A stretch of 47,829 bases of DNA from an uncultured Caulobacter sp. (GCF_947036865.1 NZ_CAMQSF010000030.1:1-47829); one strand, 5' to 3'; shown: positions 1 to 8,375, counted from the stretch's first letter. Notes: generated by a model from the sequence alone, not told the origin. Translations and numbers: made by a program.

Positions 1-125
1 CCTTTGGGGGAGGGGGACCGGCGAAGCCGGTGGAGGGGGATAGCCAAGGCTACGCACAGGGTGCGGACCCCCCTCCGTCTCGTCGCGTATTCGCGACGAT
101 CCGCCTCCCCCAGGCGGGGGAGGAG
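1..125. repeat. Dispersed Caulobacter-type intergenic inverted repeat, copy 1 (cut by window edge)
   Basis: The element is built of nested palindromes: an outer CTCCCCC/GGGGGAG pair, an inner hairpin ACCGGCGAAGCCGGT at about 17-31, and a second hairpin TCGCGTATTCGCGA at about 84-97. It sits just downstream of the carA stop codon. A near-identical copy lies at 20359-20491, and shorter relatives occur at 19149-19266, 30881-31021, 33279-33308, 36767-36812 and 39970-40092. All copies lie between genes, mostly next to stop codons. The left end is missing. Confidence 0.85.
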
Positions 126-131
126 CCCGCC

Positions 132-1316
132 TTACTTCGCCTGATCCATCAGCCCCGCGAACCGCTCGAACAGGTAGAGGCTGTCCGTCGGGCCCGGCGA
201 GGCTTCGGGGTGGTGCTGCACCGAGAAGACCGGCTTGTCGGAGAGCGCGATGCCGGCGTTGGTGCCGTCGAACAGCGAGACGTGTGTCTCTTGCACCGGC
301 GCGGGCAAGGACGCGCTGTCCACCGTGAAGCCGTGGTTCATCGAGACGATCTCGACCTTGCCGGTGGTCAGGTCCTTCACCGGGTGGTTCGCGCCGTGGT
401 GGCCCTGCTCCATCTTCACGGTCTTGGCGCCCAGGGCCAGGGCCAGCATCTGGTGGCCCAGGCAGATGCCGAACACCGGCTTGCCGCTGTCCACCAGCTT
501 CTGGATCTCCGGCACCGCGTATTGGCCGGTCGCGGCCGGGTCGCCCGGGCCGTTGCTCAGCAGCACGCCGTCGGGGTTGCGAGCCAGGATGTCCTCGGCC
601 TTGGTGTCGGCCGGCACCACCGTGGCGCGGGCGCCGACATGGGCCAGGGCGCGCAGGATGTTGCGCTTGACGCCGTAGTCGACGACCACGACCTCGTACT
701 TGGGCGCCTCGAGCTTGGCGTAGCCTTCCGGCCAGGACCACAGGCCCTCGTCCCAGGTGAAGGTCTGGGTGGTCGAGGCGTCCTTGGCCAAATCGAGGCC
801 CACGAGGCCTTTCCAGGCCTTGGCCTTGGCGACCAGGGCCGGCAGGTCGAACTTGCCGTCCGGCGAATGGGCGATGACGCCGTGCGGCATGCCGGTCTCG
901 CGGATCTTGCGGGTCAGGGCGCGGGTGTCGATCCCGGCCAGGCCGATGACGCCGCGCGCCTTCATCCAGGCGTCGAAGTCGCCGCCGGCGCGCCAGTTGG
1001 CCTGCTGGGTCGGCGTGTCGCGGAATAGCGCGCCGCGCGCGGCGGTCTCGGCCACGCCGGTGATCTGCTCGACGTCCTGGCTGTTCGTCCCGACATTGCC
1101 GACGTGCGGGAAGGTGAAGGCCACGATCTGGGCCATGTAGGAGGGGTCCGTCAGGATCTCCTGATAGCCGGTCATGGCGGTGTTGAAGCACACCTCGCCG
1201 ACCGCGTCGCCGATCGCGCCGCAGCCCACGCCCTGCAGGATCGTGCCGTCGGCCAGGGCCAGGACGCCCGTTACGCCTTCCAACAGGGTGACGCCGGGGA
1301 GAAGGTCTTGGGACAT
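132..1316 (-). CDS. carA: Carbamoyl-phosphate synthase small (glutaminase) subunit
   Basis: CarA hydrolyses glutamine and channels ammonia to CarB, which makes carbamoyl phosphate for pyrimidine and arginine synthesis in the cytoplasm. The protein has 394 residues, normal for the family. The N-terminal CPSase_sm domain (about residues 10-150) holds the [11 protein letters not shown] segment. The C-terminal class I glutamine amidotransferase domain shows the nucleophile in GICLGHQ (Cys285) and the His369/Glu371 pair in HHPEASPGP. No carB lies within the window on this side. A promoter at 1411-1439 and a terminator-like hairpin at 1363-1394 precede it, so leader control of expression is likely. 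Confidence 0.97.
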   Translation of the reverse strand: MSQDLLPGVTLLEGVTGVLALADGTILQGVGCGAIGDAVGEVCFNTAMTGYQEILTDPSYMAQIVAFTFPHVGNVGTNSQDVEQITGVAETAARGALFRDTPTQQANWRAGGDFDAWMKARGVIGLAGIDTRALTRKIRETGMPHGVIAHSPDGKFDLPALVAKAKAWKGLVGLDLAKDASTTQTFTWDEGLWSWPEGYAKLEAPKYEVVVVDYGVKRNILRALAHVGARATVVPADTKAEDILARNPDGVLLSNGPGDPAATGQYAVPEIQKLVDSGKPVFGICLGHQMLALALGAKTVKMEQGHHGANHPVKDLTTGKVEIVSMNHGFTVDSASLPAPVQETHVSLFDGTNAGIALSDKPVFSVQHHPEASPGPTDSLYLFERFAGLMDQAK

Positions 1317-1362
1317 CTCTAAAGCGCCTCCTGAAACGCGTGATCGGGGTGTCTAATTTCGC

Positions 1363-1394
1363 AAAAAAGCGGGCCAGGGGTAACCCCCGCCCGC
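1363..1394 (-). terminator. Intrinsic terminator in the carA leader (candidate attenuator)
   Basis: Read on the minus strand, 1394-1389 pairs with 1374-1369 (6 bp). After a small internal loop, 1387-1384 pairs with 1380-1377 (4 bp) around a 3-nt loop, and six U residues follow (1368-1363). It lies between the predicted promoter and the carA start codon, 46 nt upstream of the ATG. No minus-strand gene lies upstream for it to terminate, so it should act on carA's own transcript. No antiterminator or leader peptide was clearly identified. Confidence 0.65.
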
Positions 1395-1410
1395 CACGCA
1401 AACGGCGGCG

Positions 1411-1439
1411 TGTCTAGGGGGTTAGGGCAGGGGGGTCAA
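1411..1439 (-). promoter_or_regulatory. Predicted housekeeping-sigma promoter of carA
   Basis: On the minus strand a -35 TTGACC (1439-1434) and a -10 TAGACA (1416-1411) are separated by exactly 17 bp. The start would fall near 1402-1404, where a short T run follows. That puts the terminator hairpin only about 10 nt from the 5' end of the RNA. Confidence 0.6.
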
Positions 1440-1578
1440 CCCCTGGCGATCACGCGATTTTCGCGCGTCTCCACATTCCCGTGATCGCCGAACGCGCGCC
1501 CTCGCGCGAGCGGGGCGTAAGGCCTTATGATGCAAGGCTTCCAGGCGATCGAAGCGCGACGAGACGGGAGGACGGCCC

Positions 1579-1857
1579 ATGCTCGAATTGCGTCCCAACT
1601 GCGAGTGCTGCGACGCGGATCTGCCGCCCGCCAGCGTGGCGGCGCGAATCTGCACGTTCGAGCACACCTTCTGCGCCGACTGCGCCGACCTGCGCTTCGA
1701 AGGCGCCTGCCCCGACTGCGGCGGCGGCCTGGCGCCGCGCCCGATCCGACCGGAGAGCCAGCTGCATCGCTTCCCGGCGTCGCTGCGGCGGGTGGTGAGG
1801 GCGCATCGTCCGCCATCGCCGCGACGCGAACCCGAGCGGCCGACCGGCTGGCTCTAG
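1579..1857 (+). CDS. DUF1272 domain protein (small cysteine-rich, zinc-binding-like)
   Basis: The protein has 92 residues. The first 55 match the DUF1272 pattern: opening MLELRPNCECCD, then CTFEHTFCADCA and CPDCGGGL, with paired Cys residues spaced as in a treble-clef or zinc-ribbon site. The remaining C-terminal part is basic and proline/arginine-rich, probably disordered. The family's function is unknown. It stands alone, divergent from carA across about 260 bp. The start is the only in-frame ATG before the conserved region. Confidence 0.85.
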   Translation: MLELRPNCECCDADLPPASVAARICTFEHTFCADCADLRFEGACPDCGGGLAPRPIRPESQLHRFPASLRRVVRAHRPPSPRREPERPTGWL

Positions 1858-2165
1858 AGCATTCGAAACAGACAGGCTCTAGGCCCGAGGCGGCCGCCCT
1901 TTCCTCACTGTCATCCGCGACCGCGATCGCCCCGTCCGTAACAAGGGCGGCGCGCAAGGCATGGCTTGGCCGCCACGCGCCCACAACCGGTATGACAGCG
2001 AGGTCTGACCACGTTGACTTCAGAGGACTTACCTCGTATCGATGTCGAGTGTGACCGCTACCAATGCCGGGCGGACGCAATCGCCGCCGACCGGGAAGGG
2101 GAGGCGGGCGAGCCGCGCGGCGACAACAAACAAGTGCCCAGAGCACTGCACGACAGGGGAGAAAC
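1858..2165. other. 308-bp intergenic leader region upstream of the TonB receptor
   Basis: I see no gene here. The octamer GGCTCTAG occurs twice (1850-1857 and 1875-1882). A predicted promoter lies at 2014-2042, leaving a 5' leader of roughly 115 nt before the receptor ATG. The leader could carry post-transcriptional control, but I recognise no riboswitch. Confidence 0.5.
2014..2042 (+). promoter_or_regulatory. Predicted promoter of the first TonB-dependent receptor
   Basis: A -35 TTGACT (2014-2019) and a -10 TATCGA (2037-2042) are separated by 17 bp, pointing toward the receptor gene whose ATG is at 2166. The -10 match is moderate. Confidence 0.45.
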
Positions 2166-5100
2166 ATGAGGTCCATTCAACATCACGGTTCCGTTCGTCG
2201 CCTGGCTTTGATCGGCGCGACCTGCCTGACCACTTTGGCGACCGCTCAGGCCACTTACGCCCAGACGACGCCCTCGGCGACGACGCCCTCGGCGACGACC
2301 ACGGCCGACAGCTCGGTCGAGGAGATCGTCGTCACCGGCTATCGCAAGAGCCTGGCGCAATCGACGGTCGCCAAGCGCGAGACCACCGGCTTCGCCGACG
2401 CCATCTTCGCCGAGGACATCGGCAAGTTCCCCGACTCCAACATCGCCGAGTCGTTCAACCGCATCCCCGGCATCACCATCACCCGCGACATCACGGGCGA
2501 GGGCACGAACGTCGCCATCCGCGGCCTGGGGTCGAACTTCACCAACGTGACCCTGAACGGCGCCTCGATCGCGGTGGCCTCGTCCGGCCCGACCGACGCG
2601 CAGGGCACCGACCGCTCGGTCGACCTCAGCTTCTTCCCGACCGACCTCTTCACCAAGCTGACGGTCAACAAGAGCTACTCGGCCAGCCTGCTGGAAGGCG
2701 GCGCGGCGGGTAATATCGACATGCGCTCGGCGCGTCCGTTCGACCGCCCCGGCCAGCACCTGACCCTGAACGTCCAGGGCGTGAAGCCGGACGGCGCCAA
2801 GCTGGGCGGCAAGGGCTCGCTGATCGCCAGCAAGACCTGGGACAATTTCGGCGTGCTGTTCGGGGTCTCGGGCCAGCGCCTGCACACCGACACGCGCGGC
2901 TACGAAACGATCGGCTTCACCAACCCGAACCTGTCGGCGGCCCAGTGCGGCGCGACCAGCGGCTGTAACCCCACGGGCGGCGGCAACTGGACGATCCCGG
3001 CCACCGTGCCGGTCGGCGCGGGCGCGAACCTGGTGGCCGGCACGGTCATCGACCAGGCCTTCCTGCTGGCCAACAACCCCGGCGCCACGATCTCGCAGAT
3101 CGACAACGGCCTGCTGCCGCGCCTGGGCCGTCCCTCGGCCGAGTACGGCCGCCGCGACCGCCTGAACCTGGTCGGCAGCCTGGAATGGCGTCCCAGCGAC
3201 GACCTGCATTTCTATGTCGACGGCATGTACGGCTATAAGGACAACGATCTCCAGCGGATCGACATGGCCTGGATCGTGCGTAACGGCGCGGCGATCCCGC
3301 TGAACACCAAGTACGACAAGACCGACTGCTCGACGGGCTGCACGGTCACCAAGGGCACCTACGCCAACTCGCAGTTCTTCCTGGAATACCGGCCCTATCT
3401 CGAAAAGACCGAGCTTTGGGGGATCAATCCGGGCTTCGATTGGCGGATCAGCGACAAGCTGAAGCTCGAGGGCCAGGTCAACTACACCAAGAGCAACTTC
3501 CACCGCGAAAGCCCGACCTTCGGTCCGGTCACCGCGATGGGCGTCGGCACGACGGTCGACTACACCTACAATCCGAACGGCATTCCGACCATCAAGAGCA
3601 GCGTCGACCTGAACAATCCGGCGAACTTCGTCTGGACGGGCGGTCGCCTGAACATGCAGGACGAGAAGCGCTGGTACGAGACCAAGGGCGCCCGCGCGAA
3701 CCTCACCTGGGGCGACGAGAAGCTGAACCTGAAGTTCGGCGGCAACTATGACGACGTCTCGCGCACCATCCGCGGCTACGACAACACCCAGCCCTGGCAG
3801 AACGCGGTCTGCGGCGACAATCCCAGCATCAACCTGCCGTCGCCGAACGGCCAGCCGCCCTGCCAAGGCCTGAACCAACCGGGCGCCGCGCCGACCGGCT
3901 ACCCGACCTATCCGGGCTATGGCACGGGCTACACCGCCGGCCAGACCGGCACCCTGACCTATGCCGGCTCGCTGATTCCGACCACGGCCCTGGCCAGCTA
4001 TCTGAAGCCCGGCCCGGCCGGCTTCGTCACGGTCGACTGGGCCAAGGTCAAGAGCGCCACCGGCTACGACAAGCTGCATGACGCCTATGTCGAGACCGGC
4101 GGCTCCAACACCGGCGCCAGCGGCGGCTATATCAACGAGAAGAACGCCTCGGCCTTCACCGAGGTGAACGGCGTCACCCAGGTGCTGGACAACGACCTGC
4201 GCTTCAATGTCGGCGTCCGTTACGTCCACACCAAGCAGACGATCGGCGGCCGCGTCTCGGTCGCGGATCCGCGCAACACGCTGGCGGGCGGCGCCCAGCT
4301 GGCCGATGGCGCGCGCTACCCGAACGTCGTCAAGTTCGTCTATATCGAGAACACCTATTCGAAGTGGCTGCCGGCGGCCAACATCGCCTATAACGTCAGC
4401 GAGCACGCCGTGGCCCGCGTGGCGGTGTCGGAGACGATGACCCGTCCGGATCCGGCCGCTCAGCTGCCGGGTGTCAGCTTCGGCGCGCCGTCGGCCGACC
4501 AGGCCACGATCGGCAACTCGGCGCTGAAGCCGTACTTCTCGAAGAACCTCGACCTCGGCTTCGAGCTCTATACCGGCCAGGAAGGCGTGATCGCGGTCAA
4601 CGCGTTCCGCAAGGCGATCACCGGCTTCACGACCAACAACGTCGTGACCCAGCCGTTCTCGTACCTGGCCCAGTACGGCATCACCTACGACACGCTGAAC
4701 GACACCCAGAAGACGGCGATCAACTCGCGGGGCGGCCCGACCGCGGCGCAGGTCCAGATCCAGTCGCAGATCAACGTGCCTAACAAGCTGACGATCAACG
4801 GCCTGGAGTTCCAGTGGGTGCAGCCGCTCGACTTCCTGACCAGCCGGTTCGGCGTCGAGGGGCTGGGCTTCAACGCCAACGCCACCATCGTCGACCAGAC
4901 CAGCGATGGTCCGGCCATCGCCTATGGCGTCGCCAAGAACACCTACAACCTGACGGGCTATTACGAGCACAACGGCGTCAGCCTGCGTCTGAGCCACGTG
5001 TTCCGGAAGGGCTCGCAGTCCAGCGGCGCCAACCAGAACGGCATCGCCGCCGCCGCCCTGTTCGCCGACGACTATCAGCAGACGGACTTCTCCTCGACCT

Positions 5101-5267
5101 TCGATCTGGAAAAGATCTTCGGGTTCAAGAACGCGCCGCAGCTGACCTTCAACGCGATCAACATCACGAACGAAAAGCTGCGCTCGCACTTCCAGTACGA
5201 CAACGCCACGTTCACCTACTACAAGCCCGGCCGCCAATACCTGGTCGGTCTGCGGATGAGCTTCTAG
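2166..5267 (+). CDS. TonB-dependent receptor, TonB-Xanth-Caul type
   Basis: An outer-membrane, TonB-gated porin of 1033 residues. An upstream in-frame ATG (2064) is rejected because the ATG at 2166 has a good GGGGAGAAAC ribosome site and begins a signal peptide (basic MRSIQHHGSVRR, hydrophobic core, cleavage after ATYAQ). A Ser/Thr-rich linker and a TonB box EEIVVTG follow. The plug domain includes IGKFPDSNIAES and NRIPGITITR, the hallmark of the TonB-Xanth-Caul subfamily, which often imports plant-derived oligosaccharides. The rest is a beta-barrel ending in an aromatic residue (MSF). The substrate cannot be read from sequence. No SusD, hydrolase or inner-membrane transporter is adjacent. 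A strong terminator follows at 5382-5415. Confidence 0.93.
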   Translation: MRSIQHHGSVRRLALIGATCLTTLATAQATYAQTTPSATTPSATTTADSSVEEIVVTGYRKSLAQSTVAKRETTGFADAIFAEDIGKFPDSNIAESFNRIPGITITRDITGEGTNVAIRGLGSNFTNVTLNGASIAVASSGPTDAQGTDRSVDLSFFPTDLFTKLTVNKSYSASLLEGGAAGNIDMRSARPFDRPGQHLTLNVQGVKPDGAKLGGKGSLIASKTWDNFGVLFGVSGQRLHTDTRGYETIGFTNPNLSAAQCGATSGCNPTGGGNWTIPATVPVGAGANLVAGTVIDQAFLLANNPGATISQIDNGLLPRLGRPSAEYGRRDRLNLVGSLEWRPSDDLHFYVDGMYGYKDNDLQRIDMAWIVRNGAAIPLNTKYDKTDCSTGCTVTKGTYANSQFFLEYRPYLEKTELWGINPGFDWRISDKLKLEGQVNYTKSNFHRESPTFGPVTAMGVGTTVDYTYNPNGIPTIKSSVDLNNPANFVWTGGRLNMQDEKRWYETKGARANLTWGDEKLNLKFGGNYDDVSRTIRGYDNTQPWQNAVCGDNPSINLPSPNGQPPCQGLNQPGAAPTGYPTYPGYGTGYTAGQTGTLTYAGSLIPTTALASYLKPGPAGFVTVDWAKVKSATGYDKLHDAYVETGGSNTGASGGYINEKNASAFTEVNGVTQVLDNDLRFNVGVRYVHTKQTIGGRVSVADPRNTLAGGAQLADGARYPNVVKFVYIENTYSKWLPAANIAYNVSEHAVARVAVSETMTRPDPAAQLPGVSFGAPSADQATIGNSALKPYFSKNLDLGFELYTGQEGVIAVNAFRKAITGFTTNNVVTQPFSYLAQYGITYDTLNDTQKTAINSRGGPTAAQVQIQSQINVPNKLTINGLEFQWVQPLDFLTSRFGVEGLGFNANATIVDQTSDGPAIAYGVAKNTYNLTGYYEHNGVSLRLSHVFRKGSQSSGANQNGIAAAALFADDYQQTDFSSTFDLEKIFGFKNAPQLTFNAINITNEKLRSHFQYDNATFTYYKPGRQYLVGLRMSF

Positions 5268-5381
5268 GTCACGGGTTCCCCCCCGTTCCTCCGCCCGCCG
5301 GTTCTGGTCATCCAGGCGCGGCGGGCGGGCCTTGTCCTCGGTTCACGCGCGCGCTCCACCTCCTCGCCCGCGCGGATTTCA

Positions 5382-5415
5382 CGGCGCGCCCCGCCCGGGC
5401 GCGCCGTTCTTTTTT
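5382..5415 (+). terminator. Intrinsic terminator after the TonB receptor
   Basis: A perfect 10-bp GC stem (5382-5391 with 5397-5406) closes a 5-nt loop and is followed by TTCTTTTTT. It lies 114 bp past the receptor stop codon. Confidence 0.9.
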
Positions 5416-5545
5416 GGCTGTCTTTGGCGACTTTCATCCGGAGGCGCCGATCCGGGGCGGACAACATGTCGCAACGGAACAACCACCGGCGATTCACGAT
5501 CGTTAACGCCTTGGGGCGCAAGCTGAACCGTGGAAGGAGCCCCCG

Positions 5546-5686
5546 ATGACGCCCGCCGCCGTGTCCGCCAAGACCCCGCCCGCCGCCGCCCGGTCGGCCT
5601 TCAGCCTGACCGAGACCCTGCTGCACATGGCGCTTTCGGCCGCCATCCCGATCAGCGCGGTGGTGTTCGTCACCCTGACGTTCTGA
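5546..5686 (+). CDS. 46-residue small membrane protein
   Basis: ATG at 5546, TGA at 5684-5686, with a strong GGAAGGAG ribosome site about 8 nt upstream. The product has a polar Ala/Pro-rich N-terminus (MTPAAVSAKTPP) and a single hydrophobic stretch of about 22 residues near the C-terminus (from HMALSAAIP to VTLTF), so a single-pass membrane peptide is predicted. It lies between the receptor terminator and the HAD hydrolase, 42 bp upstream of the latter, and may be co-transcribed with it. I do not recognise a family. Confidence 0.65.
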   Translation: MTPAAVSAKTPPAAARSAFSLTETLLHMALSAAIPISAVVFVTLTF

Positions 5687-5728
5687 CGGGGGATGAGGAT
5701 ACCCGCCGTCGTGTGCTAGATCCGGCCC

Positions 5729-6460
5729 ATGACGACCATCACCACCGTCGGCGTCGACGCCGACGACACCCTCTGGCATTGCGAGAGCCTGTTTCGCCTT
5801 TCCCACGCCCGTTTCCTGGACCTGTTGTCGGAACACGGCGATCCGGAGCGGATCGAACAGCAGCTGCTGGCGGTCGAGAAGCGTAACCTGCGGGTCTATG
5901 GCTACGGCGCCAAGGGCTTCACCCTGTCGATGATCGAGACGGCGCTGGAGGTCACCGACGGCGCGGTCGACACCCGGGTGATCCGCGAGATCCTGGCCGT
6001 CGGCCGCCAGATGCTGACCGAGCCGATCGAGCCCCTGCCGGGCGTCGAGAAGGCGCTGGCCGAACTCTCCGACCGCTACCGCCTTGTCCTGATCACCAAG
6101 GGCGACCTGCTGCACCAGGAGCAGAAGCTGGCCTCCTCGGGGCTGGGCGACTACTTCGTGGCGGTCGAGATCGTCTCGGAGAAGGACGCCGACACCTATC
6201 GCCGGGTGTTCGACCGCCACGGCACCGGCGCGGACCAGGCGGTGATGGCCGGCAATTCGATGCGGTCGGACATCCTGCCGGCGCTGGAGGCCGGCTGCTG
6301 GGGCGCGTTGATCCCCTATCCGCTCGTCTGGGCGCACGAGGCCGCCGAGGCGCCGGCGGGCCACGCCCGCTACGTCGAACTGGCCAATATCGGCGCGCTG
6401 CCGGCGTGGGTGGACAGTCTGAGCGCGTCGCCGGATCACGGCGCGTCGCTGGCGCGTTGA
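5729..6460 (+). CDS. HAD-superfamily hydrolase
   Basis: A 243-residue cytoplasmic phosphatase-like hydrolase. Motif I is VDADDT (nucleophile Asp10, acid/base Asp12). A helical cap follows (about residues 15-105). Motif II is LVLITKGD, with the Thr and the following Lys. The acidic motif IV is seen as MAGNSMRSDILPALEAG. Members act on small phosphorylated metabolites; the substrate is not evident. It sits 51 bp upstream of a glycosyltransferase on the same strand. Confidence 0.85.
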   Translation: MTTITTVGVDADDTLWHCESLFRLSHARFLDLLSEHGDPERIEQQLLAVEKRNLRVYGYGAKGFTLSMIETALEVTDGAVDTRVIREILAVGRQMLTEPIEPLPGVEKALAELSDRYRLVLITKGDLLHQEQKLASSGLGDYFVAVEIVSEKDADTYRRVFDRHGTGADQAVMAGNSMRSDILPALEAGCWGALIPYPLVWAHEAAEAPAGHARYVELANIGALPAWVDSLSASPDHGASLAR

Positions 6461-6511
6461 CACCGTCGCCGCGGCCTCCGATGGTCGCGGCCCGTAAAGC
6501 CGGAGCCCGCC

Positions 6512-7561
6512 TTGACCGACATCCTGCACGCCATGCTGGGCAAGGGTCTGGGCGGCCTCGAGCAGGTGTTCCTGGACTATCAGCCGATCCTGGAGGCGTG
6601 GGCTGCGCGGCGCGGGGGGCGCTGCGTCGGCGTCGCGCGTCGCGACGGCAAGATGGCGCGGGCCCAGGCGGGCCGTCAGCCGCCCTTGGCGACCATCCCC
6701 GCCTTCACCGACTGGGATCCGATCACCGTCGGCGCCGCCAGGAGCCTGATGCGCGCCGTGCGGCCTCGGCTGATCCTCAGTCATGGACAGCGGCCGGCGC
6801 GGGTGTTCGCCCGCGCCGCCGGAGCCGAGGTGATCCAGGCCGTCTGCGTCCACAAACCGGTCTTCGACATCCGGCCCGGGACCCACTATCTCTGCGTCGG
6901 CGAGCACCTGGCCAGGCTGGCGGTCGAGCGCGGCGCGCCGGCCGACCACGTGCATGTCATTCCCAACGCCGTGCGCCCTCCGGCCGTCCAGGCCGCGCCG
7001 TTCGCCCGCGACGGCGAGCCGGTCCGGATCGTCGCCGCCGGCCGGCTGCATCCCAAGAAGGGCTTCGACGTGCTGATCCGCGCCGTCGGCCGCCTGCGCG
7101 CCTGGGACTTCGACGTCACCTGCGAGATCGCCGGCGAGGGCGACGAGCGCGGCGACTTGGAGGCGCTGATCCGCGAGCTCGATCTCGACCCGTGCGTCAA
7201 GCTGGTGGGCTGGAAGGCCGACGTGGCCGGCTTCCTGGCGACCGGCGACCTCTTCGCCTTCCCCTCGCACCAGGAAGGCTTCCCGCTGACCTTGCTGGAG
7301 GCCATGGCGGTCGGGCTGCCGGTGGTGGCCACCGAGATCGACGGCCCGACCGAGATCATCGAGGAGGGCGTCACCGGCCGCCTCGTGCCCGACGACGATC
7401 CGGACCGTCTGGGCGAGGCCCTGGGCGAGCTGATCAGCGACCGCGAGACCGCTCGCCGCCTCGGCGCGGCCGCGCGCGCCGTCATGCTCGCCGACTACGG
7501 TCCGGCGGAACTGGCGCGGCGGCTGGAAGCGGCTTTGGACGGAATGCTCGCCCGGGCTTGA
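6512..7561 (+). CDS. GT-B glycosyltransferase, family 4-like
   Basis: A 349-residue transferase with a TTG start at 6512 (GGAG about 6 nt upstream; no ATG gives a better N-terminus). The N-terminal Rossmann domain begins MTDILHAMLGKGLGG. The C-terminal donor-binding domain has AAGRLHPKKGFDVLI and the diagnostic EGFPLTLLEAMAVGLPVVAT, including the E-x7-E region that contacts the nucleotide sugar. Family 4 enzymes build polysaccharides, LPS or glycolipids at the inner face of the membrane. The acceptor is unknown and no polysaccharide cluster surrounds it. Confidence 0.88.
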   Translation: MTDILHAMLGKGLGGLEQVFLDYQPILEAWAARRGGRCVGVARRDGKMARAQAGRQPPLATIPAFTDWDPITVGAARSLMRAVRPRLILSHGQRPARVFARAAGAEVIQAVCVHKPVFDIRPGTHYLCVGEHLARLAVERGAPADHVHVIPNAVRPPAVQAAPFARDGEPVRIVAAGRLHPKKGFDVLIRAVGRLRAWDFDVTCEIAGEGDERGDLEALIRELDLDPCVKLVGWKADVAGFLATGDLFAFPSHQEGFPLTLLEAMAVGLPVVATEIDGPTEIIEEGVTGRLVPDDDPDRLGEALGELISDRETARRLGAAARAVMLADYGPAELARRLEAALDGMLARA

Positions 7562-7605
7562 TGCGAAGCGCGCTTGGGCGTATGACCCCCGTCCGTCCTG
7601 GCTAT

Positions 7606-7682
7606 GGCTGGGTAGCTCAGATGGTTAGAGCGGTGGATTCATAACCCACAGGTCGGCGGTTCGATCCCGCCCCCCGCCACCA
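7606..7682 (+). tRNA. tRNA-Met (CAT anticodon, elongator type), CCA encoded
   Basis: A 77-nt cloverleaf with 4-bp D stem GCTC/GAGC, anticodon loop TTCATAA, variable loop AGGTC, T stem GGCGG/CCGCC with TTCGATC loop, and templated CCA. The first base pair is G1:C72, so it is not the initiator. Two stem positions do not pair: T4 with C69 in the acceptor (GGCTGGG against CCCCGCC) and A31 with C39 in the anticodon stem. A tRNA-Ile2 with modified CAT is possible in principle, but the body resembles alphaproteobacterial elongator Met tRNAs. The flanks 7593-7601 and 7680-7688 are complementary. Confidence 0.9.
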
Positions 7683-7715
7683 GGACGGTCTGATTTCTCT
7701 TAAAAATCTAATGGC

Positions 7716-8003
7716 TTAACCGTCGACGCCGACGGCCTTGCGCAGGATGGCGTTGGCGCGGCTCTGCCAGCCGGGACCGCCTTCGCGCAGCTTGTCGATC
7801 ACCACGCGGTCGAGGCGCAGGGTGACTTGCTGCTTAGGGGTCTCCGACTTCGGGCGGCCTGGACGGGTCAGCGTTCCATTGGCGGGCCTGATGATTTTAC
7901 CGCCGATGCTGAATTGAGCGCGCTCGAATTGATCGTCGGTCCATTCCGGCGCGTCATCCGGATCGATCCAGGAGTTCCCGGAATTTCCTTCGTTCTCGAT
8001 CAT
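7716..8003 (-). CDS. brnA: BrnA-family antitoxin
   Basis: A 95-residue DNA-binding antitoxin. The acidic N-terminal half (DPDDAPEWTDDQFERAQ) is the toxin-wrapping region typical of BrnA. The C-terminal half (GRPKSETPKQQVTLRLDRVVIDKLRE...WQSRANAILRKAV) is a ribbon-helix-helix that would bind the brnTA promoter. It starts inside the 3' end of the toxin gene (50-bp overlap), as expected for a coupled brnT-brnA operon. It should neutralise BrnT and, with it, repress the operon. Confidence 0.92.
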   Translation of the reverse strand: MIENEGNSGNSWIDPDDAPEWTDDQFERAQFSIGGKIIRPANGTLTRPGRPKSETPKQQVTLRLDRVVIDKLREGGPGWQSRANAILRKAVGVDG

Positions 8004-8235
8004 TGCACTTCCTCATCGAGATAATCCGGCGCGTTTCGCCGCGTCGTGTCCAAATGACCATGACCAAGCGTCCGTTCAGCAGGCCAACGGTTTGAAGCCG
8101 ATCTTCGCCGTAGTCCTCACGGTCATCGACGGATGTCAGTTCCGGCCCTTCGAAGACCAGCACCGCATCGGCGAAATCCAAGCCTCGATGCTCAAGCGTC
8201 TGTCGCCGCTTCTCCTCGTCGAATTCGATATCCAT
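7954..8235 (-). CDS. brnT: BrnT-family ribonuclease toxin
   Basis: A 93-residue RelE-fold endoribonuclease toxin. Family landmarks are visible: MDIEFDEEKRRQTLEHRGLDFADAV, then DDREDYGEDR, LLNGRLVMVIWTRRG and the terminal RIISMRKCNDRERRKF. BrnT arrests translation by cleaving RNA when BrnA is lost. It is the promoter-proximal gene of the pair. The upstream DNA is strikingly AT-rich for this genome and carries a good promoter and palindromes, consistent with recent acquisition. Confidence 0.92.
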   Translation of the reverse strand: MDIEFDEEKRRQTLEHRGLDFADAVLVFEGPELTSVDDREDYGEDRLQTVGLLNGRLVMVIWTRRGETRRIISMRKCNDRERRKFRELLDRSG

Positions 8236-8258
8236 GGCTGGGCGCTCCCCCCAACCGG

Positions 8259-8287
8259 GTTATACTTTTAGTTGTATATATGCTCAA
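8259..8287 (-). promoter_or_regulatory. Predicted promoter of brnTA
   Basis: On the minus strand a -35 TTGAGC (8287-8282), a 17-bp AT-rich spacer (8281-8265) and a -10 TATAAC (8264-8259) lie 24 bp upstream of the brnT ATG. Confidence 0.65.
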
Positions 8288-8294
8288 GCTCTCG

Positions 8295-8326
8295 TAATTG
8301 GACAATTATTGCAGCTACAATAATTG
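8295..8326. promoter_or_regulatory. Palindromic operator candidate upstream of brnT
   Basis: CAATTATTG (8303-8311) and CAATAATTG (8318-8326) form perfect 9-bp inverted arms around a 6-bp centre. An overlapping TAATTG (8295-8300)/CAATTA (8303-8308) inverted pair abuts them. The array lies 8 bp upstream of the brnT -35 element and between divergent genes. A ribbon-helix-helix repressor such as BrnA could bind it, but no binding site is established here. Confidence 0.5.
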
Positions 8327-8375
8327 ATTGAGGTCAGGAGCGCAACGGCATCTCCAACCCCGCCGTTCTGGCCTG

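Noticed and set aside
2058..5237. Very long open frame on the minus strand across the first TonB receptor
   Set aside because: High GC content leaves antisense frames open. The product is Arg/Val/Asp-rich low complexity with no domain, while the plus strand encodes a clear receptor.
5264..7270. 668-codon minus-strand frame opposite the HAD and glycosyltransferase genes
   Set aside because: It runs through a terminator, a promoter gap and two well-supported genes on the other strand.
7606..7682. Attachment site of a mobile element in the tRNA gene
   Set aside because: brnTA and AT-rich DNA follow, but I see no duplicated tRNA 3' end and no integrase within the next few kilobases.
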